Shown piece after piece: positions 11,036-19,385 of a stretch of 49,237 nt of DNA. A program made the position numbers and the translations under genes. Positions within the stretch are counted from its first letter, which is position 1. Each line of letters starts with the position of its first letter. The notes beneath the pieces are model-generated. The model searched no databases. It saw nothing but the letters and a program-made list of their open reading frames with translations, and had not been told where the DNA came from. The stretch comes from an uncultured Lachnospiraceae bacterium (GTDB taxonomy: Bacteria > Bacillota > Clostridia > Lachnospirales > Lachnospiraceae): positions 1-49,237 of the forward strand of contig CALWQT010000017.1 of NCBI GenBank assembly GCA_944383765.1, in the 5' to 3' direction.

Positions 11036-11554
11036 ATGAGAAGAACGGGAAAGACAGGAATGGTGGCGCAATATGGGATTCTCATTGCCCTGGCCTTTCT
11101 GCTTAGTTATCTGGAAGCCATGTTCCCTCTGCCGGTTCCCGTACCTGGAATGAAACTGGGCTTGGCAAATCTGGTCACGATTGTAGGATTGTATACGGTG
11201 GGAATCAAAGGAACGGTAATGGTTTCTGTGGTCCGTGTAATCCTGGCTGGTTTTACGTTTGGAAATCTGTTCAGTATGTGGTATTCCATGGCAGGCTGTA
11301 TTCTCAGTCTGGTCTGTATGATCGGCTGCCGCCGTCTGAAACGATTTGGCATACTGGGAGTGAGTGCCATTGGCGGTGTGGCACATAATGTGGGGCAATT
11401 ATGTATGGCTGCGTTCCTTGTAGAACATACAGCTGTATTCTATTACCTCCCCGTCCTTCTGGTAGCAGGTATGGCGGCCGGCTGTGTAATCGGCCTGACA
11501 GGAGGGATGATCATAAGCCGTATCGGAGATGTTTTAAGGAGATATGGGGACTAA
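11036..11554 (+). CDS. Gx transporter family membrane protein (Hpre_diP_synt_I-like)
   Basis: The 172-residue, very hydrophobic product has about five transmembrane segments and the family sequence GMKLGLANLVTIVGLY near residues 45-60. Related proteins have been annotated as heptaprenyl diphosphate synthase component I, but the membrane topology and ECF-like conserved region favour a small-molecule transporter component of unknown substrate. ATG 11036 follows AAAGGGGAAAATAAG; an upstream in-frame TTG at 11018 lies before the RBS. Its neighbour on the other strand is the NusG-II protein, a common genomic partner. Confidence 0.85.
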   Translation: MRRTGKTGMVAQYGILIALAFLLSYLEAMFPLPVPVPGMKLGLANLVTIVGLYTVGIKGTVMVSVVRVILAGFTFGNLFSMWYSMAGCILSLVCMIGCRRLKRFGILGVSAIGGVAHNVGQLCMAAFLVEHTAVFYYLPVLLVAGMAAGCVIGLTGGMIISRIGDVLRRYGD

Positions 11555-11600
11555 AAGGAAAGTTTGATACAAATTTCATACTGAAGTATAAGATATTGTA

Positions 11601-11630
11601 TTGTTTTTCACAAAAGTGCCTTGCTATAAT
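11601..11630 (+). promoter_or_regulatory. Probable promoter of galT
   Basis: A perfect -10 box TATAAT (11625-11630) is preceded at 18 bp by TTGTTT (11601-11606). It lies 75 bp upstream of the galT start. Confidence 0.7.
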
Positions 11631-11704
11631 AGAAGAAAGCTCAGGTTGTTTAAGACTGAAACATGAGGTGAGAAAAGATTTCCCAGGGGGGCAGGAGGTT
11701 TCGT

Positions 11705-13204
11705 ATGGTATGTGAAGCAATTAAAAAACTGGTAACGTATGGTCTGAATACAGGATTGATCAAAGAGAGAGATGAAATATATGCCAGGAATCAGATCCTG
11801 GATGTTTTGGGGATGGATGAATATGAAGAACCGGGAGAGATAACGGAAGAGATCGATCTGGAGGCAGTACTGAAAGAATTGCTTGACTATGCCGGTGAGA
11901 ATGGTGTGCTGAAGGAAAACAGCGTAGTATTCCGTGACCTTCTGGATACAAAGCTGATGAACTGTCTGATGCCGAGACCCAGTGAGATCAATGAGAGATT
12001 CTGGAATCTTTATCAGGAAGAGTCACCGAAAGCAGCTACTGATTATTATTATAAACTCAGTCAGGATTCGGATTATATCCGGCGCTATCGAATAAAAAAA
12101 GACCTGAAATGGGTGACACAGACAAAGTATGGAGATCTGGATATTACTATTAACTTGTCAAAGCCGGAAAAGGATCCTAAAGCGATAGCGGCAGCGAAAC
12201 TGATGAAACAGAGTGGTTATCCAAAATGTCTGTTGTGTATGGAAAATGAAGGCTATGCAGGCCGCGCCAATCACCCTGCCAGAAACAATCACAGAATCAT
12301 TCCGGTTATCATCAATGACAGCGAATGGGGCTTCCAGTATTCACCGTATGTATATTATAATGAGCATTGCATCGTCTTCAACGGGCAGCATACACCGATG
12401 AAGATTGAGAAAGCAACGTTTATCAAACTGTTTGATTTTGTGAAGCAGTTTCCCCATTATTTCCTTGGGTCCAATGCAGATCTGCCTATCGTAGGCGGTT
12501 CCATTCTGACACATGACCATTTTCAGGGAGGTCATTATACCTTTGCCATGGCAAAGGCACCTATCGAAACTCCGGTGACATTCCAGGGATTTCCTCAGGT
12601 AGAGGCTGGGATTGTAAAGTGGCCTATGTCTGTGCTGCGTACCAGATGCAAAGATACGGAACCTTTAATTGAACTGGCGGATAAAATCCTGAAGGCATGG
12701 AGAAGCTATACGGACGAGGAAGCTTTTGTATTTGCGGAAACAGATGGAGAGCCTCACAATACCATTACCCCCATTGCCAGAAAAAATGGGGATATGTATG
12801 AACTGGATCTGGTGCTTCGGAATAATATCACCACAGAAGAATTTCCCCTTGGTGTCTATCATCCCCATCAGCAGCTGCATCATATTAAGAAAGAAAATAT
12901 CGGGTTGATCGAGGTGATGGGATTGGCGGTGCTTCCATCAAGACTGAAGGAAGAACTGAATCTGCTGGGAGAATATCTGACAGAGGGAAAAGATATCAGA
13001 GAAAATCCCATACTGGAAAAACATGCAGACTGGGTAGATGAATTTAAAAATAAATATGATTCTATTACAAAAGATAATGTTTTTGATATATTAAAACAGG
13101 AAGTAGGGCTTGTATTTGAGCAGGTTCTGGAAGATGCCGGAGTATTTAAGCAAACAGAAGAAGGAAAGATGGCATTTTTGAAATTTATTAACAGTATATC
13201 ATAA
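11705..13204 (+). CDS. galT: UDP-glucose--hexose-1-phosphate uridylyltransferase (Firmicutes GalT type)
   Basis: GalT exchanges UMP between UDP-glucose and galactose-1-phosphate in the Leloir pathway. The 499-residue product belongs to the long Gram-positive class (family length near 500, versus about 350 in E. coli). Visible features are the CLLC pair (residues 175-178), a NNHRIIP segment and the HDHFQGGHYTF region at 270-280 that carries the active-site histidines. ATG 11705 follows CAGGAGGTTTC. No galK, galE or galM is adjacent, so galT stands as a monocistronic unit with its own promoter and terminator. Confidence 0.95.
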   Translation: MVCEAIKKLVTYGLNTGLIKERDEIYARNQILDVLGMDEYEEPGEITEEIDLEAVLKELLDYAGENGVLKENSVVFRDLLDTKLMNCLMPRPSEINERFWNLYQEESPKAATDYYYKLSQDSDYIRRYRIKKDLKWVTQTKYGDLDITINLSKPEKDPKAIAAAKLMKQSGYPKCLLCMENEGYAGRANHPARNNHRIIPVIINDSEWGFQYSPYVYYNEHCIVFNGQHTPMKIEKATFIKLFDFVKQFPHYFLGSNADLPIVGGSILTHDHFQGGHYTFAMAKAPIETPVTFQGFPQVEAGIVKWPMSVLRTRCKDTEPLIELADKILKAWRSYTDEEAFVFAETDGEPHNTITPIARKNGDMYELDLVLRNNITTEEFPLGVYHPHQQLHHIKKENIGLIEVMGLAVLPSRLKEELNLLGEYLTEGKDIRENPILEKHADWVDEFKNKYDSITKDNVFDILKQEVGLVFEQVLEDAGVFKQTEEGKMAFLKFINSIS

Positions 13205-13220
13205 TAAAAATGATATAAAT

Positions 13221-13264
13221 AAAAGGGAGCGGTGCATCACCCCATAATCAGCCCGCTCTCTTTT
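13221..13264 (+). terminator. Terminator after galT
   Basis: AAAAGGGAGCGG (13221-13232) pairs with CCGCTCTCTTTT (13253-13264) with one G-T pair and a 20-base loop, followed by GTTTTTTATTTTT. Confidence 0.75.
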
Positions 13265-13323
13265 GTTTTTTATTTTTGGAAAACTACAATAAAAAGGCTG
13301 TGAAACTTTCATATAGATTGTGT

Positions 13324-13352
13324 TTGAAATTGTTTGCTGCCAGCAGTATAGT
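13324..13352 (+). promoter_or_regulatory. Promoter of the yitT-like gene
   Basis: TTGAAA (13324-13329), a 17-bp spacer and TATAGT (13347-13352) lie 44 bp before the start codon. Confidence 0.7.
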
Positions 13353-13395
13353 ATGGAAAGAATGAAAGAAGCAGGAAACAGAGGAAAGAAGGATT

Positions 13396-14268
13396 ATGGA
13401 AAATCAGATAGAGAAAAAAACATGGCAGACAACGGCAAAAGAATACGGAGTGATCACTGGAAGTATTCTGGTCATGGTGGTGGGAATCTATTTTTTTAAG
13501 TTTCCCAACAACTTTTCTTTTGGAGGAATCAGCGGTTTTGCTTCGGTGGTCAGCGGTGTGACCAACTGGTCAGCTACAGAATTTACCAATATTGTCAATA
13601 TGCTGCTGCTGTTGCTGGGATTTTTCTTTCTTGGCAAAGATTTTGGATTTAAAACCGTGTATGCCACACTGGTCATGACAGTTGCTTTAGAATTGATGGA
13701 ATCATTCTGCCCGATGGAACATCCGTTGACTAATGACCCTTTGCTGGAATTGGTTTTTGCCATTTTTCTGCCGGCAGTTGGCTCAGCGGTTCTGTTTAAT
13801 ATTGGCGCTTCCAGTGGCGGAACGGATATTATAGCCATGATATTGAAAAAGTACACCAGTTTTCATATAGGGACCATGTTGCTGTTTGTAGATATGGCGG
13901 CAGTTATTCTGGCATTTTTTGTTTTTGGACCGGAAACAGGATTATTCTCCAGTCTGGGACTTTTGGCCAAGTCCCTGATGATCGACCAGGTAATTGAAAA
14001 TATGAACCGGTGTAAGTGCTTTACGATTATCTGTGATAACAGCGACCCAATCTGTGATTTTATTATCCGGGAACTCCATAGAAGTGCTACGGTATATGAA
14101 GCAAAAGGAGCATTTTCCCATCACCAGAAACAGGTTATCCTGACCACTATGAAGTCAGCTCAGGCTGTAAAACTGAGAAATTATATTAAAAAAACAGAAC
14201 CAGGGGCTTTTATTCAGATTACAAATTCCAGTGAAATTATTGGAAAAGGTTTTTTGACATGGAGTTGA
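13396..14268 (+). CDS. YitT family membrane protein (DUF161 + DUF2179)
   Basis: The 290-residue product has five or six transmembrane helices in the first 200 residues, including the family GGxSG-type region (SFGGISGFASVVSGVT) and a repeat of it (NIGASSGGTDIIAMIL), followed by a cytosolic DUF2179 domain of about 80 residues. The family is abundant in Firmicutes, and its molecular function is not established; transport is presumed. ATG 13396 follows GAGGAAAGAAGG. It is monocistronic and flanked by a promoter and a strong terminator. Confidence 0.92.
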   Translation: MENQIEKKTWQTTAKEYGVITGSILVMVVGIYFFKFPNNFSFGGISGFASVVSGVTNWSATEFTNIVNMLLLLLGFFFLGKDFGFKTVYATLVMTVALELMESFCPMEHPLTNDPLLELVFAIFLPAVGSAVLFNIGASSGGTDIIAMILKKYTSFHIGTMLLFVDMAAVILAFFVFGPETGLFSSLGLLAKSLMIDQVIENMNRCKCFTIICDNSDPICDFIIRELHRSATVYEAKGAFSHHQKQVILTTMKSAQAVKLRNYIKKTEPGAFIQITNSSEIIGKGFLTWS

Positions 14269-14280
14269 AAGAAGAAAATA

Positions 14281-14324
14281 GGGCTGTTGTGAAGGCAGAT
14301 GGTTGTCTGCCTTCACAACAGCCC
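14281..14324. terminator. Bidirectional terminator between yitT-like gene and lysO
   Basis: A perfect 19-bp stem (14281-14299 with 14306-14324) has a six-base loop. AAATA before it and TTATTT after it supply the tails on the two strands. It lies between the convergent genes. Confidence 0.93.
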
Positions 14325-14351
14325 TTATTTGATTGTTCGGAACAGAAAATT

Positions 14352-14951
14352 CTATTGAAAAAAGTGATAGCAGAAAGCAATCAGGACCGGAACAGCTGCA
14401 GAGCATATGACACCATTGAAAACAGAAATGACCACCGTTTCTTCGTTGGTATAGCGGATCATCATGGGAAGAGTGGTATCTTCACTGGTGGCACCTGCAG
14501 GAGCAATACAGCTGTAAAAATTCAGGTGTCTGGAAATCCAGGGAATCGTGAAGAAAGAAAAAATTTCCCGCATCAGGTTACTGAGGAAAGCGATACTGCC
14601 TAAATGGGCACCCATCAGATTGGTGATGGTAATTCCGGTCAGGCTGTACCAGCCCAGGCCGCTGGCGATAGCGGTGCTTTGATAGACGGGGATTCCGGTA
14701 AGAAAGGCGCAGAGAGCGCCGCCTGCTACAGAACCGACGATAATGCCAATGGGGATCACCAGGATCTTGATGTGATATTTTCTGATGTTATCCAATAATC
14801 CGTGATGCAGGCCTACACTGATACCTACAAAAAACATAAGAGCGTATAAAATAAAATCAGCCCCGGAGGTAAGCAGGCTGGTGAAGCTGTTGTCCATCAG
14901 CAGACCGGTTGCAACGCCGCCGATCAGGGCAGCAAGAGCGATGATAACCAT
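14352..14951 (-). CDS. Lysine exporter LysO family, C-terminal half protein
   Basis: LysO (YbjE in E. coli, about 300 residues) exports L-lysine. This 199-residue membrane protein corresponds to the C-terminal part and carries the family signatures GLGWYSLTG (the SGLGWYSLTGI segment) and PAGATSEDTTLPMMIRYT. About six transmembrane helices are predicted by eye. The start is taken as ATG 14951, which lies 7 bases after GGGAGA and one base beyond the stop of the upstream gene; a longer start near 14975 would overlap that gene. With the neighbouring 92-residue protein it makes a complete LysO. Lysine as substrate is inferred from the family. Confidence 0.9.
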   Translation of the reverse strand: MVIIALAALIGGVATGLLMDNSFTSLLTSGADFILYALMFFVGISVGLHHGLLDNIRKYHIKILVIPIGIIVGSVAGGALCAFLTGIPVYQSTAIASGLGWYSLTGITITNLMGAHLGSIAFLSNLMREIFSFFTIPWISRHLNFYSCIAPAGATSEDTTLPMMIRYTNEETVVISVFNGVICSAAVPVLIAFCYHFFQ

Positions 14952-14952
14952 A

Positions 14953-15231
14953 TTAATTTCTCCCTTTTTTGTCATTCATCAGCCATTTAGTAAGAAAGAA
15001 TACGAGAATTGTGGAACATACGGCTGGAATCAGAAATAACAGGAAGCTGGTAAAACCAAGGGAAAGCAGCTCTTCCACAAAATTTTCCCGCTGTCCCAGG
15101 GTAATGCCCATGGTAAAGATCAGCAAGGCAGTACAGATGACCTGCAGCCTTTCGTTTGATTTTCTGTATTTTCTTGGAAACAGCCGGTTGCCGATCACAA
15201 CTCCCGCCAGCATGATAATCAGGATATCCAT
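14953..15231 (-). CDS. LysO family, N-terminal half protein
   Basis: The 92-residue product has about three transmembrane helices and corresponds to the N-terminal part of single-chain LysO. It contains an RKYRKSNERLQ cytoplasmic loop and an MGITLGQRENFVEELLSLG segment. ATG 15231 is preceded by GGAGG at 8 bases; in-frame codons upstream to 15306 have no RBS and overlap the promoter. The downstream partner starts one base after this stop, so the two halves are probably translated together and assemble as one transporter. Confidence 0.87.
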   Translation of the reverse strand: MDILIIMLAGVVIGNRLFPRKYRKSNERLQVICTALLIFTMGITLGQRENFVEELLSLGFTSFLLFLIPAVCSTILVFFLTKWLMNDKKGRN

Positions 15232-15282
15232 AAAATAGACCTCCGAAAGTCGATAAAAGAGTGAACAAAGTATCCGTTGGGT

Positions 15283-15311
15283 ATTATAAAGTCCTATTCC
15301 GGACACGTCAA
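15283..15311 (-). promoter_or_regulatory. Promoter of the lysO pair
   Basis: On the minus strand, TTGACG (plus 15306-15311), a 17-bp spacer and a perfect TATAAT (plus 15283-15288) are seen. The short leader of about 45 bases leaves no room for a lysine riboswitch. Confidence 0.88.
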
Positions 15312-15442
15312 CCCCGGTGTAAAAATAAGGTTACAAAATAATTCCATTGAAGAATAAACATGGAACTTATGGAAAAAGTGTGATAGAATACTGTATCGTG
15401 GACAGAAAGACTAGAGATCAAGCAGAAAACGGAGAGATTGAC

Positions 15443-16303
15443 ATGAAAATAAGAGACATCATTGGGAAAGGAAAACCTACGCTCTCTTTTGAGGTGTTTC
15501 CGCCAAAGACCCAGGAAACTTACCAGACAGTAAAAGATGCAGCTTTGGAGATTGCCAAGCTGAATCCGGCTTTTATGAGTGTTACCTATGGAGCAGGCGG
15601 GGGAACCAGCCAATATACCGTAGATATTGCTTCTACATTAAAAGAACAGGGAAATGTGGTCGCCCTGGCTCATGTAACCTGTGTTTCCTCTACCAGAGAA
15701 AAGGTTCATCAGGTTTTGAAAGAGCTGAAAGAAAGAGGAATTGAAAATATCCTGGCTTTGCGGGGAGATATTCCGGCTGATGGGAAGGTGGAACAGGATT
15801 ATCGTTATGCCTCTGAACTGATCAGGGAGATCCGCAAAGAAGGGGATTTCTGCATTGGCGGGGCATGCTATCCGGAAGGCCATGTGGAGTCGGAAAATAA
15901 AACGGAAGATATCCTTCATTTAAAAGAAAAGGTAGAGGCAGGATGTGATTTTGTGACTACCCAGATGTTTTTTGATAACAATATTTTATATAACTTTTTA
16001 TATCGGGCGAGGGAGTGCGGGATTACCGTTCCGGTTGTGGCAGGGATTATGCCAGTGACCAATAAGAATCAGATAAAGCGGATCTGCCAGATGTCAGGGA
16101 CTCAGCTTCCGGCCAGATTTAAAGCTCTCCTGGACCGGTTTGGAGAAAATCCGGCAGCGATGAAGCAGGCGGGCATTGCTTATGCAACAGAACAGATTAT
16201 TGACCTGATTGCCAATGGCGTAGATGCCATTCATGTCTATTCCATGAATCATCCGGAAGTGGCAAAGCAGATCAGGGAAAATCTGTCGGAGATTATAGAA
16301 TAA
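15443..16303 (+). CDS. metF: Methylenetetrahydrofolate reductase [NAD(P)H]
   Basis: MetF is the FAD-dependent TIM-barrel enzyme that reduces 5,10-methylene-THF to 5-methyl-THF, the methyl donor for MetH. The 286-residue product has TLSFEVFPPK at residues 13-22 with the catalytic glutamate, SVTYGAGG, LALRGDIP and the DFVTTQMFFD strand. ATG 15443 follows GGAGAG; an in-frame ATG at 15347 adds 32 unrelated residues and has no RBS. It begins a run of eleven tightly packed genes that includes the MetH activation protein and metH. No S-box or T-box leader is visible upstream. Confidence 0.96.
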   Translation: MKIRDIIGKGKPTLSFEVFPPKTQETYQTVKDAALEIAKLNPAFMSVTYGAGGGTSQYTVDIASTLKEQGNVVALAHVTCVSSTREKVHQVLKELKERGIENILALRGDIPADGKVEQDYRYASELIREIRKEGDFCIGGACYPEGHVESENKTEDILHLKEKVEAGCDFVTTQMFFDNNILYNFLYRARECGITVPVVAGIMPVTNKNQIKRICQMSGTQLPARFKALLDRFGENPAAMKQAGIAYATEQIIDLIANGVDAIHVYSMNHPEVAKQIRENLSEIIE

Positions 16304-16313
16304 CAGGTGGAAC

Positions 16314-16961
16314 ATGGATGACAGCCGTATTTTAAAGGAAACGCTGCGATATCTGGGATATGGGAACGGGCAGCCGGATGGGAGAACAGAGGACCTGTTG
16401 CATCAGTGTATGGAAGAATTGAAGCGCGCCTGTTCGTTTCGGCATATCTGCCGGACGGTACCGCTGGAACTGGACCAGGACCATATTGTCACAGAACTTT
16501 TCCGGACAGAAAGCAGGAATCTTGGAAAGAACCTGAAAGGCTGCAGCAGCGTACTGATCTTTGCAGCTACAGCAGGTCCCGGACCGGATCAGCTGATACA
16601 GAGATATGAGAAAATAAGAGTGAGCCGGGCCGTAGTCATACAGGCCATGTCAGCCGCTATGATAGAAGAGTATTGTGATTGCCTGAACCGGGGATGGAAA
16701 GAGGATTTTGAAAAGAAAGGACAATATCTGAGGCCTCGTTTCAGTCCGGGATATGGAGATTTTCCTCTGGAGTGCCAGAAAAATATTCTGGCAGGTCTGG
16801 AAGCCGGGAAGAGGATCGGGCTGACACTGACAGACAGTCTGTTGATGATGCCATCTAAATCTGTGACGGCAGTGATCGGAATCAGTGAAAGCCGGCAGCT
16901 ATGTGTGCTGTCAGGCTGTGAAGCTTGTGAGAAGACGGATTGTGAGTATCGGAGAAACTAA
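16314..16961 (+). CDS. Methionine synthase activation domain protein (stand-alone MetH reactivation module)
   Basis: In E. coli the C-terminal MetH domain binds S-adenosylmethionine for reductive remethylation of oxidised cob(II)alamin. Here it is a separate 215-residue protein. The SAM-binding signature RPRFSPGYGD is at residues 140-149, and ATAGPGPDQLIQRYE precedes it. The C-terminal tail has four cysteines (197, 202, 205, 210) in a C-x4-C-x2-C-x4-C arrangement that E. coli MetH lacks and that might bind a metal or Fe-S cluster (inference). It starts 10 bp after metF and ends one base before the metH start, as expected for coupled partners. Confidence 0.93.
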   Translation: MDDSRILKETLRYLGYGNGQPDGRTEDLLHQCMEELKRACSFRHICRTVPLELDQDHIVTELFRTESRNLGKNLKGCSSVLIFAATAGPGPDQLIQRYEKIRVSRAVVIQAMSAAMIEEYCDCLNRGWKEDFEKKGQYLRPRFSPGYGDFPLECQKNILAGLEAGKRIGLTLTDSLLMMPSKSVTAVIGISESRQLCVLSGCEACEKTDCEYRRN

Positions 16962-16962
16962 C

Positions 16963-19344
16963 ATGGACATACGGAAAGAATTAAAGGAAAGAATTCTGTT
17001 TTTTGACGGGGGAATGGGAAGCCTGCTTCAGGAACGAGGACTGAAAGCAGGAGAATTGCCGGAAACCTGGAATCAGAAACGGCCGGAGGTTGTGACAGAA
17101 ATTCATAAAGAGTATCTGCTGGCTGGTTGTGATATTGTGACTACCAATACGTTTGGTGCCAATCGTCTGAAATATCAGGACCAGGTGCCGGAAATCGTCA
17201 GGGCGGCGGTGGAAAATGCGAGACAGGCTGTGGAAGAAGCCGCTGTACTTACGGGAAAATGTGGATATGTAGCTTTGGATATGGGACCTACAGGCAAGCT
17301 GTTAAAGCCTATGGGAGATCTGGATTTTGAAGAAGCCTGCCATATTTATCAAGAGGTGGTCATTGCGGGAACCATGGCAGGAGCTGATTGTATTCTGATC
17401 GAGACTATGAGTGATGGATATGAAGCGAAAGCGGCGGTGCTGGCAGCGAAGGAAAACAGCAGCCTGCCTGTGTTTGTGACGATGACTTTTGATGAGAAAG
17501 GGAAATTGCTTACAGGAGGAGATGCGGTTTCTGCCGTTGCCCTTTTGGAGAGCCTGGGCGTAGACGCGCTGGGAATCAACTGTGGCCTGGGACCGGTTCA
17601 GATGGAGCCGGTGGTAAAAGAAATCCTTCGGACAGCTTCCGTGCCGGTGATCGTCAATCCGAATGCAGGGCTGCCCAGAAGTGAAGGAGGAAAAACCGTA
17701 TACGACATTGATGCGGCTGCATTTGCCGGGGAGATGAAAAAGCTGGTGGAAGCAGGGGCAGCAATGGTTGGGGGATGCTGCGGAACGACGCCGGAGCATA
17801 TCCGCCAGCTGGTAACCCTGTGTTCCGGGATAAAACCGGTTCCACTTGTGAAAAAAAACCGGACTTTTGTGACGTCCTGGTCTCATGCGGTAGAAATCGG
17901 AGAAGACCCGGTGATTATCGGCGAGCGGATCAACCCTACGGGAAAATCCAAATTAAAACAGGCCCTCAGGGAAAATAATATTACGTATCTGCTGGAAGAG
18001 GGAGTGACTCAGCAGGAGAATGGAGCACATATTCTTGATGTCAATGTAGGGCTTCCAGATATTGATGAACCGGAGATGATGGTTCGGACTGTGAAGGAAC
18101 TGCAGGGAGTGACAGATCTTCCTCTGCAGATTGATACCTCAAATATAGAAGCCATGGAACGGGCGATGCGTATCTATAACGGAAAACCTTTGATCAATTC
18201 GGTAAATGGAAAACAGGAATCCATGGAAGCAGTATTTCCTCTGGTTAAAAAATACGGAGGAGTAGTGGTAGCACTGGCATTGGACGAACAGGGGATTCCG
18301 GAAACAGCTGACGGACGGATTCAGGTGGCGAGGAAAATATATGAAAAGGCAGCAGAATATGGAATAGAAAAGAAAGATATTCTGATCGATGCTCTGTGTC
18401 TGACCATCAGTTCGGACAGCCGGGGAGCTATAACAGCCCTGGAAACGCTGAAGAGAGTGAAAGAAGAACTGGGAGGACAGACAATTTTAGGGGTTTCCAA
18501 TATTTCGTTTGGACTGCCTCAGAGAGGCATTATCAATTCCGTATTCTTTTCCATGGCTTTGCAGAATGGTCTGTCAGCTGCTATTATCAATCCCAATGCG
18601 GATGGGATGATGCAGGCATATTACAGCTACCGTGCTTTGGCGGGACTGGATCCTCAGTGCGGTGGTTATATTGAAAGATATGGCAGCCAGGCTGCAGAGA
18701 AAGCCACATCGCTGCCAGGAGAAGAGAAAAGTCTTGGGGAATGTGTAGAAAAAGGTTTAAGGGAGAATGCAGTTACAGTGGTAAAAAAACTGCTGGAGCA
18801 GAAAGACCCCTTGGAAATCATACAGGAAGAGATGATTCCTGCATTGGACCGGGCGGGAGTCAGGTTTGAAGCGGGAACTTTGTATCTGCCCCAGCTGCTT
18901 ATGTGCGCAGAGGCGGCAAAAGCAGCATTTGAACTGATAAAAGATAAGATGCTTTCCCGGGGAGAAGTGGAACAGAAAAAAGGAAAGATTATTCTTGCTA
19001 CCGTAAAAGGGGACATTCATGATATCGGAAAAAATATCGTGAAAGTGTTACTGGAAAATTACAGTTATGAAGTGATCGATCTGGGAAAAGATGTGCCGCC
19101 GGAGATGGTGGTGGAGACAGCTGAAAAAGAACAGGTGAGACTGGTAGGCTTAAGCGCTCTTATGACCACTACGGTTCCCAGTATGGAAGAAACCATTCGC
19201 CAGCTTCATCAGAAACTGCCAGAAGTAAAAATCATGGTGGGTGGAGCTGTCCTTACAAAAGATTATGCGGAGACGATCGGAGCAGATTGCTATTGCAAGG
19301 ATGGAATGGCTTCAGTCAAGTATGCGGAAAGTCTGTTTTCATAA
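16963..19344 (+). CDS. metH: Cobalamin-dependent methionine synthase lacking the activation domain
   Basis: MetH transfers a methyl group from 5-methyl-THF through cobalamin to homocysteine. The 793-residue product contains the homocysteine S-methyltransferase barrel (1 to about 295; zinc ligands Cys207 in GINCG and Cys272/Cys273 in GGCCGTTPEH), the pterin-binding barrel (about 310-570, GERINPTG), the four-helix cap (about 585-670) and the B12-binding domain with DIHDIG, where His686 is the lower cobalt ligand. It stops after the B12 domain; the reactivation domain is supplied by the gene immediately upstream. ATG 16963 is one base after that gene's stop; the longer in-frame start at 16885 lies inside it. 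Confidence 0.97.
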   Translation: MDIRKELKERILFFDGGMGSLLQERGLKAGELPETWNQKRPEVVTEIHKEYLLAGCDIVTTNTFGANRLKYQDQVPEIVRAAVENARQAVEEAAVLTGKCGYVALDMGPTGKLLKPMGDLDFEEACHIYQEVVIAGTMAGADCILIETMSDGYEAKAAVLAAKENSSLPVFVTMTFDEKGKLLTGGDAVSAVALLESLGVDALGINCGLGPVQMEPVVKEILRTASVPVIVNPNAGLPRSEGGKTVYDIDAAAFAGEMKKLVEAGAAMVGGCCGTTPEHIRQLVTLCSGIKPVPLVKKNRTFVTSWSHAVEIGEDPVIIGERINPTGKSKLKQALRENNITYLLEEGVTQQENGAHILDVNVGLPDIDEPEMMVRTVKELQGVTDLPLQIDTSNIEAMERAMRIYNGKPLINSVNGKQESMEAVFPLVKKYGGVVVALALDEQGIPETADGRIQVARKIYEKAAEYGIEKKDILIDALCLTISSDSRGAITALETLKRVKEELGGQTILGVSNISFGLPQRGIINSVFFSMALQNGLSAAIINPNADGMMQAYYSYRALAGLDPQCGGYIERYGSQAAEKATSLPGEEKSLGECVEKGLRENAVTVVKKLLEQKDPLEIIQEEMIPALDRAGVRFEAGTLYLPQLLMCAEAAKAAFELIKDKMLSRGEVEQKKGKIILATVKGDIHDIGKNIVKVLLENYSYEVIDLGKDVPPEMVVETAEKEQVRLVGLSALMTTTVPSMEETIRQLHQKLPEVKIMVGGAVLTKDYAETIGADCYCKDGMASVKYAESLFS

Positions 19345-19385
19345 CCGGAATTTTTGACAGACTGAACAGGAAAGGAAGGATAAGT

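Noticed and set aside
14259..14603. Plus-strand frame following the YitT gene
   Set aside because: It passes through the bidirectional terminator and lies antisense to the LysO C-terminal gene, which has clear family motifs.
15312..15442. SAM riboswitch or T-box upstream of metF
   Set aside because: I looked for the S-box core and T-box consensus and saw neither. The region is short and AT-rich, with only a weak possible -10 at 15384-15389.
15231..15443. Lysine riboswitch before lysO
   Set aside because: The -10 box at 15283-15288 leaves a leader of about 45 bases, too short for the L-box.
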